From NCBI RefSeq assembly GCF_033958435.1, contig NC_134145.1, positions 37,909,501-37,973,500 on the forward strand: a DNA stretch of 64,000 nt. Direction: 5' to 3'. A program made the translations under genes and the position numbers. The notes beneath the pieces are model-generated. The model was not told the origin of the DNA, made no database searches, and saw only the letters and a program-made list of their open reading frames with translations. The DNA comes from Carettochelys insculpta (Eukaryota; Chordata; Testudines; Carettochelyidae). Below, in pieces: positions 53,665-64,000 of this stretch. Every line of letters starts with the position of its first letter. The first letter of the stretch is position 1.

Positions 53665-56600
53665 AAGGAGACATGTCAGCTGATCTATATGACCAAGAAT
53701 TAACACACTTTGATAAATCTTGTGCTCTATTTCTTTTTGAGCTGATTCAGAAACATCTTTGATGTGCCAAATTACTGACCTTCAGCCTGACTGTCATTGG
53801 ACATTGCTGATGTATGGTGTGCATGAGCTTGTGGATTTCATGTGGTTGGGGGAAGAAAGCACAATGCAAGAACCGACCATGAAGAGTTTTCTCTTACAAC
53901 TTGTCTCATCAGACTAAAATCATTCTCTGAGGGTGGCAATATTAATCAAAATTATGGTCTTGAACACACTTTAGTTCCTGAATGTGCCAACTTTTTGATT
54001 TTATTTATATTTATGTCTAAGGACAAATGAATTTTTCACAGCAAACGCTGTATCAATATTATTGTATATTCACCTTTGCAGATTTTGCACCAAAACTTTA
54101 ATACAGGATGGTGCTGATTATAACTTCACATATTTTGAAAATTTGCATACATACCTATTAAACTCTACAGACAAATGACATACTGATGTGCAATTACTTT
54201 AAAAGTAATACTACTAATCATATGACAATGCTGCCTGCATTCATGTAGAGTAGGAAATAGGGCTTTGTTATAGTGGATTTGTCACATTAAAAGATTGCAA
54301 AGATTTTGTGTAGTTCTTTAAAATAATGTTTACTGCAACAAAAATATGTGGGTGACGTTCCATTAAAGTGGATTAACTATCTAGTTTGAATAGTTTTGCT
54401 ACTGCTGCTGCTCAACTTTTGTTTAAGTACAGGTGCCACTAATGAAAAGGCTTTTTTCTTAGTAGGCTAACTTGTAGAACTGTTTTAAATATTGTTTTTA
54501 AAGGGGTCTTTTAAAGCACATAAAATAATACAGATTTTGCATTTTTGCCACCTCTCATTTTGTCTCTCTCGAGACCATATATTTTTCTGTTAATTTTAAA
54601 CTAGATAATGCTTGACACTGATAACTGCAAGAGAATTTGCTCTAAAAGAAGTGAGCCGTGAAAACTGATATTTCTACTACCTGATCAGTTGCCAGCTATT
54701 GATTAATAAGCATTTGAGCTCACACTTGGACATACTCACCATACTTGCTTAGCTTACCACAAAATGTCCAGAAGCTTCACCCCCATGGTAGTGGATCATT
54801 ATTTATAATGCTTTGCTTTAAATATGGAATGTCTCTGTATGCAGAATCAATACACGAGTATTGCATTGTGCCTCTGGTGCCATTAGGGCCCTTGGGACAG
54901 ATTCATTAAGAGGTTCCTTGAACATGATTTTTTTCAGTTAGAAATCAAGAGGGTTGTGTCCTGCCCCTGGAGACAATATGGATGAGCTTCTAATGGTGTG
55001 ATCCTTTCTGAAGTGCTTTTATAATATGAGGAAGTAACTCACCTTCTGTGTTGCCAGTAATTACTAAACTGGACTCTAAAGGGAACCAAGATGGGTTTGT
55101 CCTGGATATGCAGGAAGATGAATGATAAATGAGGGATTTGTTGCAATCAGCCTACAACTTTATTACTTTAGCTCATCTGGGAACTACCAGGCAATAACTT
55201 GTACAAGTCATTTCTTGATTCCTTCCTTAATTGTTTCCACCTAGTCGGTGAGATCAACAGCCACACCAGGCCCCGGGGCAAGGTGGGAAGGGAAGCAGCT
55301 CCATGTCTCTGGAAGGGGTGTGGCTCAGGGCAGAACAGGCGGGGCCTAGGACAATCAGCCCTTGGTGCCTTTCCCACCATGACGCAGCCCCTCCACACCC
55401 CCCACCAGAGCTATGTGGAGCAGCAGGGCAGTGCTGATGCAGTTTTTCAAAGGGGACCAGAGTTCCTCAGCCACTGGCTCAGTAGCAGTGGCAGGAGCTC
55501 CTGGCCCCACTGAAATATTGGGCCCAGGTGCAATTGCCCTTTTCGCCCCCTCTCTCAGTGGGCCTGCACTTCCAACTCTCACCAGATGGTCCCTAGCATG
55601 TTACTGGGACCCCACTGCCCTCCCCGCATTGGTGGGCTACGGGGCTGATAGTAGGGGGTTATCTTTCTGCTGAACCAGATGCTGAGAGACATAACCATGT
55701 TCTTCTACAGCGTCTTTGAAAGAAGGCATCCCCTAAGGCCACTTGTAGTTCTGGTTCACGAGGGAGCTGGGCCCCTATGAATGAGTACAGGTATTGGACA
55801 TCTTCCCTCTGCTAAATTGCAACAGCTTGAACCTAGTCTTCTGCCCCACTCCACCAGGTCACTAAGCTGATGTGGAGAGCATAAAAACCACAATCTGTCA
55901 GTAAAAGCAAAAAAATGCCTCTTAGTCCCAAATAAGGTACCTAGTGCAATGCTCACAGCAGACCAAACAATCCCAGAACCTACTTTACGCCCAGGGTCTG
56001 GAGGTATAGAAGGGAATTCCAGGCAGAGGTCCAGGGCTTATATACTCTCTCTCCCCTACCTTTCATTTTACAGGGGTAATGGTTTACCTGAGCCCTAGTG
56101 GCTAACCCACCACTTCAGATCACGCATGAATAAGGAGGGTAGTAAGGAAACTCTTAGTGGACTAGCGTCTGTTCTTCTCCCCACCCTGAGCAAAAACACT
56201 CTTCCCTCCCCCGCATCCTCCACACATGCTATGCCGCTGAAATTCCCAAGGACAAATTCTGCAGATTATGTTTAAGGAAATATCCCATGGTGCTGCAGCC
56301 TGCTACTAATGTGTCTCGCTAACGTGAGTGCTATTACTGGGCAATGTAGCTAGTGAACTTTACCACAGAAACTAGGGAATTGTGAGGAGAGAAAGACAAA
56401 GTAAGTTTTAGAAAATGTAGTTTCAGATATTTACAAGTATTGTTTTGGGTTTGTTATATATATAAAATTGAGTCTTCAGTCCTTGGTATTTAATATCAAA
56501 CCTTTTTTACACATTTCCTTGGAATTACAAACACATGGATTGTCTTGGATTAAAAATTCTTGGCATCAACTTTGTTTGGACACACAATAGAGCAGGTAGG

Positions 56601-57450
56601 ATTAGCTTTAATGGAAGGGTCTGACACAGTCGTTGGTCCATACATGCTAGAGGAGGGGGTGAAGCCAAAAAAAGAACTGGAAAACTGCATCTGGAAAAAA
56701 TGGCAGTAAACCAAGGATTATACAATAATCCTTCCATCAAATATAACTGTTTAGTGATGACAGGATTTCTGGTGGAAGCGATTGCTCTTTATTCCTTGGT
56801 TTTACTGGGGCCATTTATGCTTATCTAGAATGTGTTGCTTTTACTACTCTGAAATTTGCTGCATTATTTCAAGTGCAGTGTGATATTTTTCCTATCAACC
56901 TTTCCTATTTCTTAACAAAAGATTTTAAAGCACTTGTGTAATCATTGAAATTGTGTTCTTTACATAATATATTGATATATTCTTTTTTTACTCAAAGTGC
57001 CAAAGGCTACTTTTTCTAATAATGGCTTATCATATTCTATTACATTAGAAAACAAGTGTAAAAAGATATACATTGGAACTCAGACTTCTGCATGTATACC
57101 TGATAAGGAGCCTTTTGTAAAAGTAACCCTTGTTTACATTCCACTAATAACTTAATTTAAAATTAATCAAATAAATTGACAGGTGGCATCTTCTTAGTGT
57201 TCTAATTTTTCTTACTTGCTAATGGGGAAACCAATTTCTTTGTTAGGCTGTGCTTTACTGAGAAAAAAATAAAATATGTTTTTCAATGAGAATTCTATCT
57301 ATAAAGTATTGTGTTTAATAAAATGTTATGCAATGTTTTCAAATGGAAAAATTTGTAAATTGCTAGAATGTATTTTGTTAAATACGTACAGATCAATGCT
57401 ACTTCGTGGGTTTATTGTGCTATCATAAAAATAAATTCTAAATTCCTCAT
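53665..57450 (+). other. PLPPR4: PLPPR4 3' UTR (extent inferred)
   Basis: Follows the stop directly. It is mostly AT-rich and free of recognised repeats, as typical of long neuronal 3' UTRs. A GC-rich block at 55230-55690 stands out and could be an insertion. The end is set by the AATAAA cluster near 57.2-57.4 kb; earlier cleavage is possible because ATTAAA-like hexamers occur near 54285-54365. Confidence 0.6.
57170..57435 (+). promoter_or_regulatory. candidate polyadenylation signals
   Basis: AATAAA occurs at 57170-57175, 57268-57273, 57317-57322 and 57430-57435. Such a cluster at the end of an AT-rich stretch fits alternative cleavage sites of PLPPR4. No transcript evidence is available here. 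Confidence 0.5.
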
Positions 57451-57702
57451 TGAAGTTCAGTCATTTCATCTCTACCACTGTACAAGTCAAGTTCCCATTT
57501 CTCTTCTCCTGGTGCCCTTCTCTTTTATCATTAATATGTAACTTAAGAAATGTAAAATCTGGCAGCCCTGAAATCCCAGACATTATCTGTGCCATCAAGA
57601 TGTACAGGAAGTCATAAGAAGCTGCTTAAGGACAGAAATCCTTAGATCTATGTGAAAAAATCCATATGAAAATGGGAAGCCAGTGAACCTGGACAGGAAG
57701 AC

Positions 57703-57760
57703 CCTGATCCGAAGCCTAAGTCAATGGAAAGGTAGCCTTTGACATCAATGTGCTTTCAGT
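57703..57760. repeat. short palindromic repeat relic
   Basis: 'cctgatccgaagcctaagtc' and 'gacatcaatgtgctttcagt' are imperfect complements, the same type as 6032-6115 and 11041-11108. Confidence 0.45.
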
Positions 57761-57967
57761 TGAGTATTGCCATTTCCATAAAAGGGGACAGTACAGTTTT
57801 TCATTGACTCTTACCAGTAAAAGGTAGAGGGGCTTTGCTCCACTTCTTGTCATGCAGTGTTAGAGGCTGAATTTACCCACATAGTTACCCCTGTTCACAA
57901 TGTTGAAAAGGACAAGCAGGCACAGAAGGAAACTAAGAAATGCAATATATTAACTGTTGTGGGAAAT

Positions 57968-58262
57968 AGGCTGAACCTCTCTAATCCGGAACTCTCTTGT
58001 CCAGAAAACTCCGTAATCCAGCATGATTTTAGTTAGCCGGGTGACCACTTATTATGGGTGTGGCCATGTTTCCAGTGGTCCAATGAAGTTTGTTTCCAGC
58101 CACCAGTCCTAGCTCTCAGTGTTCTGTGCTGTTATTTACCCTTAAATATCTTCTAAGAGCCCAGTAAAGCAGTGATATTGTTGGTAATGCTGCTTGACAA
58201 TATTGACTTCTAGTGACTTGGTAAATTCTCTCGTCTGGCACCAGTCAGGTCCCGAGGGTGCT
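57968..58262. repeat. dispersed repeat, second copy of the 10037 family
   Basis: The left part 'ctgaacctctctaatccgga' matches the opening at 10037. The right part (58219-58262) reads, on the minus strand, 'cagcaccctcgggacctgac', which looks like another piece of the same family in inverted orientation. It may be two fragments or one rearranged copy. Confidence 0.5.
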
Positions 58263-59939
58263 GTGTAAAAAAACTAACTTCTTGATGAGAGAAAATCAGA
58301 AAGATAGGACTTAACATGTAAGTGAAATGGAAGGAAACAAAAAAGAAGGATGGTAGAAGGAAAGCAATAGATGAAAATTCCTTTTCTATCCACGCCAACC
58401 AAGTTATGTCTAAAGTCATCAGGTAAATTAGAAAAAAAGTGTGACAAGGGAAAGGAAGAAAAGTTAGTAAAATGGAATAATTTCCATATTCCTATATATA
58501 TGCACTGGAAAGATAAGGGACAACATTTCTGTCAAATGTAGTGCATAGCATGGACCATGTAAGTCAGTTAATGTTTTAATCTGCATGAGTATGCCATTAG
58601 CTTTGTGATCTTCGAAGAAATAATGGCTTGGGGGTCACTCACACTGTGGTTATTGGTTTCAGAGGGGTAGCTGTGTTAGTCTGTATCTTCACTAAACAAA
58701 GCAAGCAGTCTTGTAGTATGTTAAAGACTAAATTTTATTGGGCAATGAGCTTTCATAGGTAGAACCCATTTCATAATCTGATAATCTGATGAAGTGGGTT
58801 TATTCTACACAAAACATCTTTAGTAGTTCTTTACTGTTGTGTGGTAAATTCTTCAATCACTTTAGCTGCTCAGTAAGAATTAGTTATGCCTGTCGTAAGA
58901 GAAATCCATTCCTCCATTCATGAGCCATGTTGTCAAAACTTGGGAAAACAAAAATCTTGTATACTTTATAGCTGTAATAAGTGCACTGATCTCCAGTATG
59001 TTGTAGATAAAAGAAGCATATGATGCCAGGAATTTGGACAAGAGAAATAGTCTAGAAGTCACACAGATCTTCTGGGCCTTATGAGTCTACAACAGTAAGA
59101 TAAAAGGAGCAGATCTGGAGAAGCTCAGCTTAGATTGGGGGCAGGGGTATCAGGAGTCTGTAGCACTGAACGCATGGAGTTAATGGGAGGTTAAAGATTG
59201 AGAACCTGATTCAAAGCCTGTCAAAGTCAATGTAAAAGTTCCCAGTAACTTACTTCTGTGAGCCTGAATGTCTGGCGCCTACAGTAGGAATAACCCCAAG
59301 GTATTTGAGCAGAGGGTAGGTGAGAGTCTACAATGGACAACAGAGAGAGAGAATGGGGCAGAAAGAACAAGTGGAAGCAATGAGGGCAGGAATACTTACA
59401 GACATTAATCCAAACTTTGATACGTATTGAAAGTTGTTCTTACTTTGCCCCAATTGGTTTGCTTGTTCCCACTTACCAGAGCTCAGCAAATGAAGCAAAA
59501 CTGGTTTCTTTCTGCCCATATTGATTAACTCCCTTGACCACACTCAAACCCTTTGTGTTAGTTTTCTGAGGACATACATAACACCAATGGACTTAAGCTT
59601 GTGGCACTGGATGTTTTATACTTTGTACATGATGAAACACTGATTGACACAGCAGAGAGAAAAATATCCAGGACCCATCACCTTATCACTGGAAACTGAC
59701 AATAAATAACCTTTGGACCAGGTCCGTGGATGTAAATGCAATTATTTTTGTCAGAGACAAAGTATTACATTTAAAATCATCATGCAGCCAGTTAATCTTA
59801 CAGTATTCTAACTTTTATCAGAATAATGCTTTTAGCAAGGCCTGAGATGTTCAAAAAGGAAAAGTTTTATACTTCTCTAAGTGGGAGAAAAGGGGGCACA
59901 AATGGTGAGTTAAGGCTGGCTCAGGACTGAGGAAATAGT
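58263..59939. other. downstream flank, mostly unrecognised
   Basis: Apart from the Penelope-like tails at 58655-58815 and a weak hairpin-repeat relic near 59205-59265, no gene or element was identified. No exon of the expected next gene (PALMD in many vertebrates) is visible. Confidence 0.5.
58655..58815 (-). mobile_element. Penelope-like element tail, with inverted junction
   Basis: The minus strand holds a worn tail with 'atgaaagctcattgccc'. The plus strand at 58785-58805 has 'aatctgatgaagtgggttta', the start of a hammerhead-like core in the opposite orientation. Two oppositely oriented tails appear joined near 58780, as in the 40-kb pair but more decayed. Confidence 0.6.
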
Positions 59940-60118
59940 TTTCTTCTTCGAGTGGTCCCTGTGGGTGCTCCACAGTAGGTGTCGGGCTCGCCCCGGCGCC
60001 GCAGCTCAGAAAATCTTCAGCAGTCTCCGTCGGGTCGTGCATGCGCCGATGCGCATCGGCTCTTCGCGTGCTTACGGTCACGTGCGCGATCCGGTCCCCG
60101 CCAGTTCCTTCTCAACTG
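59940..60118. repeat. DIRS copy C, left inverted terminal repeat
   Basis: Starts 'ttcttcttcgagtggtccct' and ends 'gccagttccttctcaac', matching copies A and B at both ends with a more diverged middle. Its partner at the other end is outside the window. Confidence 0.85.
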
Positions 60119-60414
60119 CTAATGGCTGCGGACGGAATCCTCTCCGGCTCCAAAGCCTGAGACAGATAAATCTTATTTTTTCTCGTGTTAATAGTTTTTA
60201 ACAGTTCATAGTTAGCAGTTCTATAGTTATTATAGTTAGTTACTCTGTTAAAAGTTGTTAAAAACTAAAGACTATCTTAAAACCGCAGCGGCTGCCTCCG
60301 GGCAGGCCCGCTACTTTTGTTTGTCGGCCTTCAAAGGCCAACGGTTATTAACATCACCTAACAGACTGTTAAGTGTGCTATTAGCACCTAAGGACTCAGA
60401 GTTAAGTTTTAACA

Positions 60415-62655
60415 ATGCCATCCCCCGGCTTTAAGAAGTGTGAATCTTGCCGGGAGGCCATGCCTGCTTCGGATGGCCATAGCAGATGCATACAGTGCCT
60501 CGGGGAGACGCACGTTCCCCAGAAGTGCTCCCATTGTTCCAAGTTGACTAATAGAGCTAGAAAAGATAGAGAAATGAGGCTGAAGATGCTGCTAGTTGAC
60601 AAAGCACTTCAGCCTGCCTCATCGGAGGCAACGCATGTGGAGGGCTCTTCAGGATCGCACAAGAGGAAGGCTGCCTCTTTGACCTCCTCTGCGCAGAAGA
60701 AAAGAAGAGCCTCGCCTACTCGATCCCTGCCCCTTACTGTTGGGAGCAGGACGACTGTAACAAAAGGCTTGCGCACACTGGCTTCCTCCACTGGTAAAGC
60801 CACGGCGCATGCAACCACTCAAGGCCCTGCAGCTACCGGGGAGACGGCACCGAGAGCCGTGCGGGCACTAGTCAATCCGGCACCAGCTACTGCAGCACCG
60901 ATCGAGACTTCCCCAGAGGCACTGGAGACGACGGCACCGAGGACATCGGCACCGAGGACATTGGCACCGAGGACGACGGCACCGGCGACAACGGCACCGG
61001 CAACAACGGCACTGGGAGCAGTGGAAATCAGCATGACACCTGCTCCGGTACCAAGTTCACCTATAAGACCACCCGAGAGGGTAAAGGCTAAAATGAAGAC
61101 CAGGCACCGCAGCCCCTCTCCTGAGGTAATTGCGCTGCCTCTGTCACCACGATCACCACCGGAGATTCGATGGGCAGCAACACCTTCAGCCTGCCACAGA
61201 CGTCCTTCTCCTTTTCTTCGAAGTCCATCCCAGGGGTCTGCACGCTTTTCTCCATCATCTAGCAGAGATCCCTACGAGTCTTCTCACAAAGGCTCTCCTC
61301 GTACGTCGGTATCATCTCGGAGGTCTTGACATTCCAGGCACCACCCTTACATCCTTGGGTCATGGTCCAGGTCTCCATCGCCGGGCCCCTGTCCCTGTTG
61401 CTACGACCGCCATCATTATGCGGGGCGTCAGCATAGGAGGTCGACGTCTCACTATGGATCCCCGTCGACCACCCCTCAACGCCACAGTGTTCTGCTTCCA
61501 CCTGGGGGAACACCACGAGTTCCCCAATCAGAGGCTGGGTCTAAAGGCATTGAACCCCACCTCGAAATTCCACAAAGGCAATCACATCAATACAGCCAGG
61601 ATCCAGAGGAATTGGAGGAGAGATACCATAGTGATGCCTCCTCATCCTCGCCAGATGAGGCCGTGGTCTCTGGAGACATTTCTCCCCCAGATGACCTGAA
61701 ACAGTTCCAGGAGCTGTTCAAATGAGTAGCTCAATCCCAAGATATTCAAGTGGTGGAGGTGCAGGAGAAACACCACAGACTCCTTAAAAACCTCAGGCCT
61801 CCATCTTCTTCTAAAATTGCTATTCGTCTGGACGATGCAATCATGGAGGCAGCCACTAATATATGGCAGACTCCAGCATCCGCTCCTCCTACCAACAAAA
61901 GAGTGGACAAAAAGTACTTCGTCCCTGCGAAAGGTGTGGAATTTCTATTTAGTCATCCACAGCCAAACTCGCTAGTGGTTGAATCGTCCCAACACAGGTC
62001 CAAATCGTCCCAGTACAAATCTGGGGGATTGGACAAGGACATAAAGAAGCTGGATCTTCTGGGTAGAAAAGCCTACTCCTCCTCTACTCTGTTGCTCCGC
62101 ATGGCCAACTATGCCACTCATTTGTCGAATCACAATTTCGACAACTATTCCAAGCTTACTGCCCTTATGGACTTCCTTCCGGAGGATAAAAGGCCAATTC
62201 TTAAGGCAATTGTGCAAGAGGGCTACGCGGCTTCTCGAGCGGGCGTGCAGATTGCACTGGATGTGGCGGACACAGCGGCCCACGCCGTGGCCACTGCAGT
62301 GGTAATGCGGAGAGAGTCATGGCTTCACACATCCGGCATTCCAAAGGAGTTACAGGTCAAAATTGCAGACCTCCCCTTCGACAAAATAAAATTGTTTGCT
62401 GAATCGACCAACTCAGTCCTACACTCGAGCAAAGATTCCAGAGCGACACTTCGGACTTTGGGGATATATACACCACCGTTCAGAAGGAAGAAATTTTATC
62501 CTCAGCAACGCCGTTATGGTTACCAACAGCAACGTACCCAATTTCAACGGGGGTATGATCAGGGACGTCATCAACAAACACATTATAAGGGCCTTAGGCG
62601 CCGGCCTCAGCAGGGCAACGCCTCCGCAGGCCAAAGTGCAAGAGAGCAAGTTTGA
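60415..62655 (+). pseudogene. DIRS gag-like ORF1, copy C (two stops, no frameshift)
   Basis: A single frame from ATG 60415 to TGA 62655, interrupted by TGA at 61327-61329 and 61723-61725. The start [20 protein letters not shown] and the Cys/His cluster (CIQCLGETH...KCSHC) are intact. A run of six 15-bp repeats (60927-61016) encodes a Thr/Ala/Pro-rich spacer not seen in copy B. The conserved block [20 protein letters not shown] and [20 protein letters not shown] follow. It is closer to intact than the gag of A or B. Confidence 0.85.
60927..61016 (+). repeat. 15-bp tandem repeat in DIRS copy C gag, six units
   Basis: Units such as gacgacggcaccgag, gacatcggcaccgag, gacattggcaccgag, gacgacggcaccggc and gacaacggcaccggc follow one another in frame, so the protein gains a five-residue repeat (TAPRT or TAPAT-like). 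Confidence 0.9.
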
Positions 62656-64000
62656 CGGGTATGTCGAGGGCCGCGAAGCCAAGACCGTACCTCAGTGCCA
62701 ATCTCAGTACATGTTCCATCACCGACTCAAGCCATTTTACCCACAATGGAAAAGCATCACGTCGGACAAGTGGGTATTGGAGATTGTAAACACGGGATAC
62801 ACGATCCCCCTCCAGTCTTTACCTCCACCAAATCCTCCCACCGCACCCCTTCTCAGAGACCCCTCTCACCTACCAGAATTAAGGCGGGAGGTGGACCACC
62901 TCCTATTCATAGGGGCGGTGGAGAGAGTACTGGAACAATTTCAAGGCAAAGGGTTCTACTCCAGGTATTTCCTGATGGAAAAGAAGACAGGAGGGTGGAG
63001 ACCCATTTTGGATCTACGCACACTGAACCAGTACCTACGCAAACAGTGCTTCAAAATGACTACGATGGCTTCAATAATCACGGCACTAGACCATGGCGAT
63101 TGGTTTGCAGCCCTCGACTTACAGGATGTGTATTTTCATATCGCAATTCATCCAGCCCACAGGCATTTCCTCCGGTTCCTTGTGGGCACAGATCATTTCC
63201 AGTACAGAGTCCTCCCATTTGGACCCTCTTCAGCACCCAGAGTCTTCACCAAGACCTTAGCGGTGGTATCAGCATACCTACACAGACAGGGAGTTTTCAT
63301 TTTCCCGTACCTGGACGATTGCCTGCTAAAGGGAACTTCCCGGGCGGAGGTATTACGGATGATACACATCACCACAAAAACATTTACCTCACTGGGCCTC
63401 ATCATCAATTTCTCAAAGTCAAAGACCAACCCCACGCAAAATATAGAGTTTATAGGGGCTCGGATAGACTCAGTCGCGTCAAGGGTGTATTTACCCGAGG
63501 CTCATTTTCGTGCCATCAAATCTCTCGTACAACTACTAACGTACAGCCCCACTGTTCCAGCTCTCACGTGCTTACAACTGTTGGGACATATGGCAACCAC
63601 CACGTTTGGGGTGCAAAACGCCAGGCTGCATATGTGAGGAATGCAGTATTGGTTGGCAACCATATGCAAACCCTCAATCCACACCATCCACAAGAGGGTG
63701 TCACTTACAACAGAGGCACGAAGCTCTCTAACATGGTGGGGAAACCCCAAGAGTCTCCTAACGGGTGCCCTTCCACCAACCGCAAATTACTGTGTTCATT
63801 ACAACAGATGCCTCCCATATGGGATGGGGGGCTCACATGGACAACAAAACCACTCAAGGATTATGGTCCCCCGCAGAGAAGGCACTGCACATAAACATAT
63901 TAGAGCTCAGGGCAGTGTTCAATGCATGCAGGCATTTTCACAATTATCTGCGCAGAAAAATAGTCAGCGTGAATGCCGACAACACCACCACCACCATGTT
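62396..64000 (+). pseudogene. DIRS reverse transcriptase/RNase H, copy C (stop and frameshift)
   Basis: Open from 62396 to a TGA at 63635-63637. It contains [30 protein letters not shown], motif A in WFAALDLQDVY with Asp kept (63116-63118), [19 protein letters not shown] and YLDD (63308-63319). After the stop, a further shift near 63763 moves the RNase H part ([13 protein letters not shown], then [16 protein letters not shown] and NADNT) to another frame, which is open to the window end. So polymerase residues look intact but the frame is broken twice. Confidence 0.85.

Larger units (their letters stand above)
59940..64000 (+). mobile_element. DIRS-type retrotransposon, copy C (cut by window end)
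   Basis: The left terminal repeat, gag and RT are present, with the first half of RNase H reaching the last base. The recombinase, internal complementary region and right repeat lie beyond the window. More divergent from copies A and B than those are from each other, for example in the sequence after the left repeat and in the gag middle, so it is probably a second subfamily. It lies downstream of PLPPR4. Confidence 0.92.

Noticed and set aside
1..64000. CRISPR arrays, operons, bacterial promoters or terminators
   Set aside because: None is present; the window is vertebrate nuclear DNA and the only tandem arrays are microsatellites and the 15-bp gag repeat.

Overview
The window reads as nuclear DNA from a reptile, most likely a turtle. 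The evidence is a vertebrate gene split into six GT-AG exons, many CR1 LINE fragments ending in ATTCTATG-type repeats, tRNA-derived SINEs with CR1-like tails of the kind described from cryptodiran turtles, Penelope-like elements (PLEs), DIRS-type retrotransposons, and several families of short Harbinger-like and hAT-like DNA transposons. A crocodilian source is less likely but not excluded. No prokaryotic or viral gene set is present.

The one host gene is PLPPR4 (PRG-1, phospholipid phosphatase-related protein 4) on the + strand. Exons 2 to 7 lie at 7621-7806, 29533-29662, 31710-31905, 38885-38942, 41780-41953 and 52327-53664. They join in frame to 693 codons plus a stop. The first exon (N-terminus) was not found and should lie upstream. 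A long 3' UTR probably follows to about 57.4 kb, where several AATAAA signals cluster. The protein is a six-pass neuronal membrane protein with a long cytosolic tail.

Almost everything else is mobile DNA. Layout: 1-7.6 kb, CR1 and PLE pieces and an old terminal-inverted-repeat element; 7.8-29.5 kb (intron 2), CR1, a 707-bp ATCGAA/TTCGAA-rich element, a 2.8-kb Harbinger element with a broken transposase, two short Harbinger-type MITEs with exact 3-bp target duplications, a full-length decayed DIRS element (A, 20164-26120), an inverted CR1 and a 430-bp fold-back; 29.7-41.8 kb (introns 3-5), PLE tails, an inverted copy of the ATCGAA/TTCGAA element and an inverted pair of PLE 3' ends with hammerhead-ribozyme-like motifs; 42-52.3 kb (intron 6), a CR1 split by a hAT element, the best preserved DIRS element (B, 44807-50896) and a SINE; 57.4-64 kb (downstream), more repeats and a third DIRS element (C, from 59940) cut by the window edge.

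The three DIRS copies share one orientation and one layout: inverted terminal repeats, gag with a Cys/His cluster, reverse transcriptase/RNase H, tyrosine recombinase, then an internal complementary region and right terminal repeat. Together they cover about a quarter of the window. None looks autonomous, and each is damaged differently. The most rewarding items for follow-up are the PLE ribozyme motifs inside a flanked inverted insertion, the inverted pair of 708-bp elements around PLPPR4 exons 3-4 (a possible exon-circularising arrangement), the splice-donor-like terminus of the DIRS copies, and the Harbinger-type families sharing one terminal motif.
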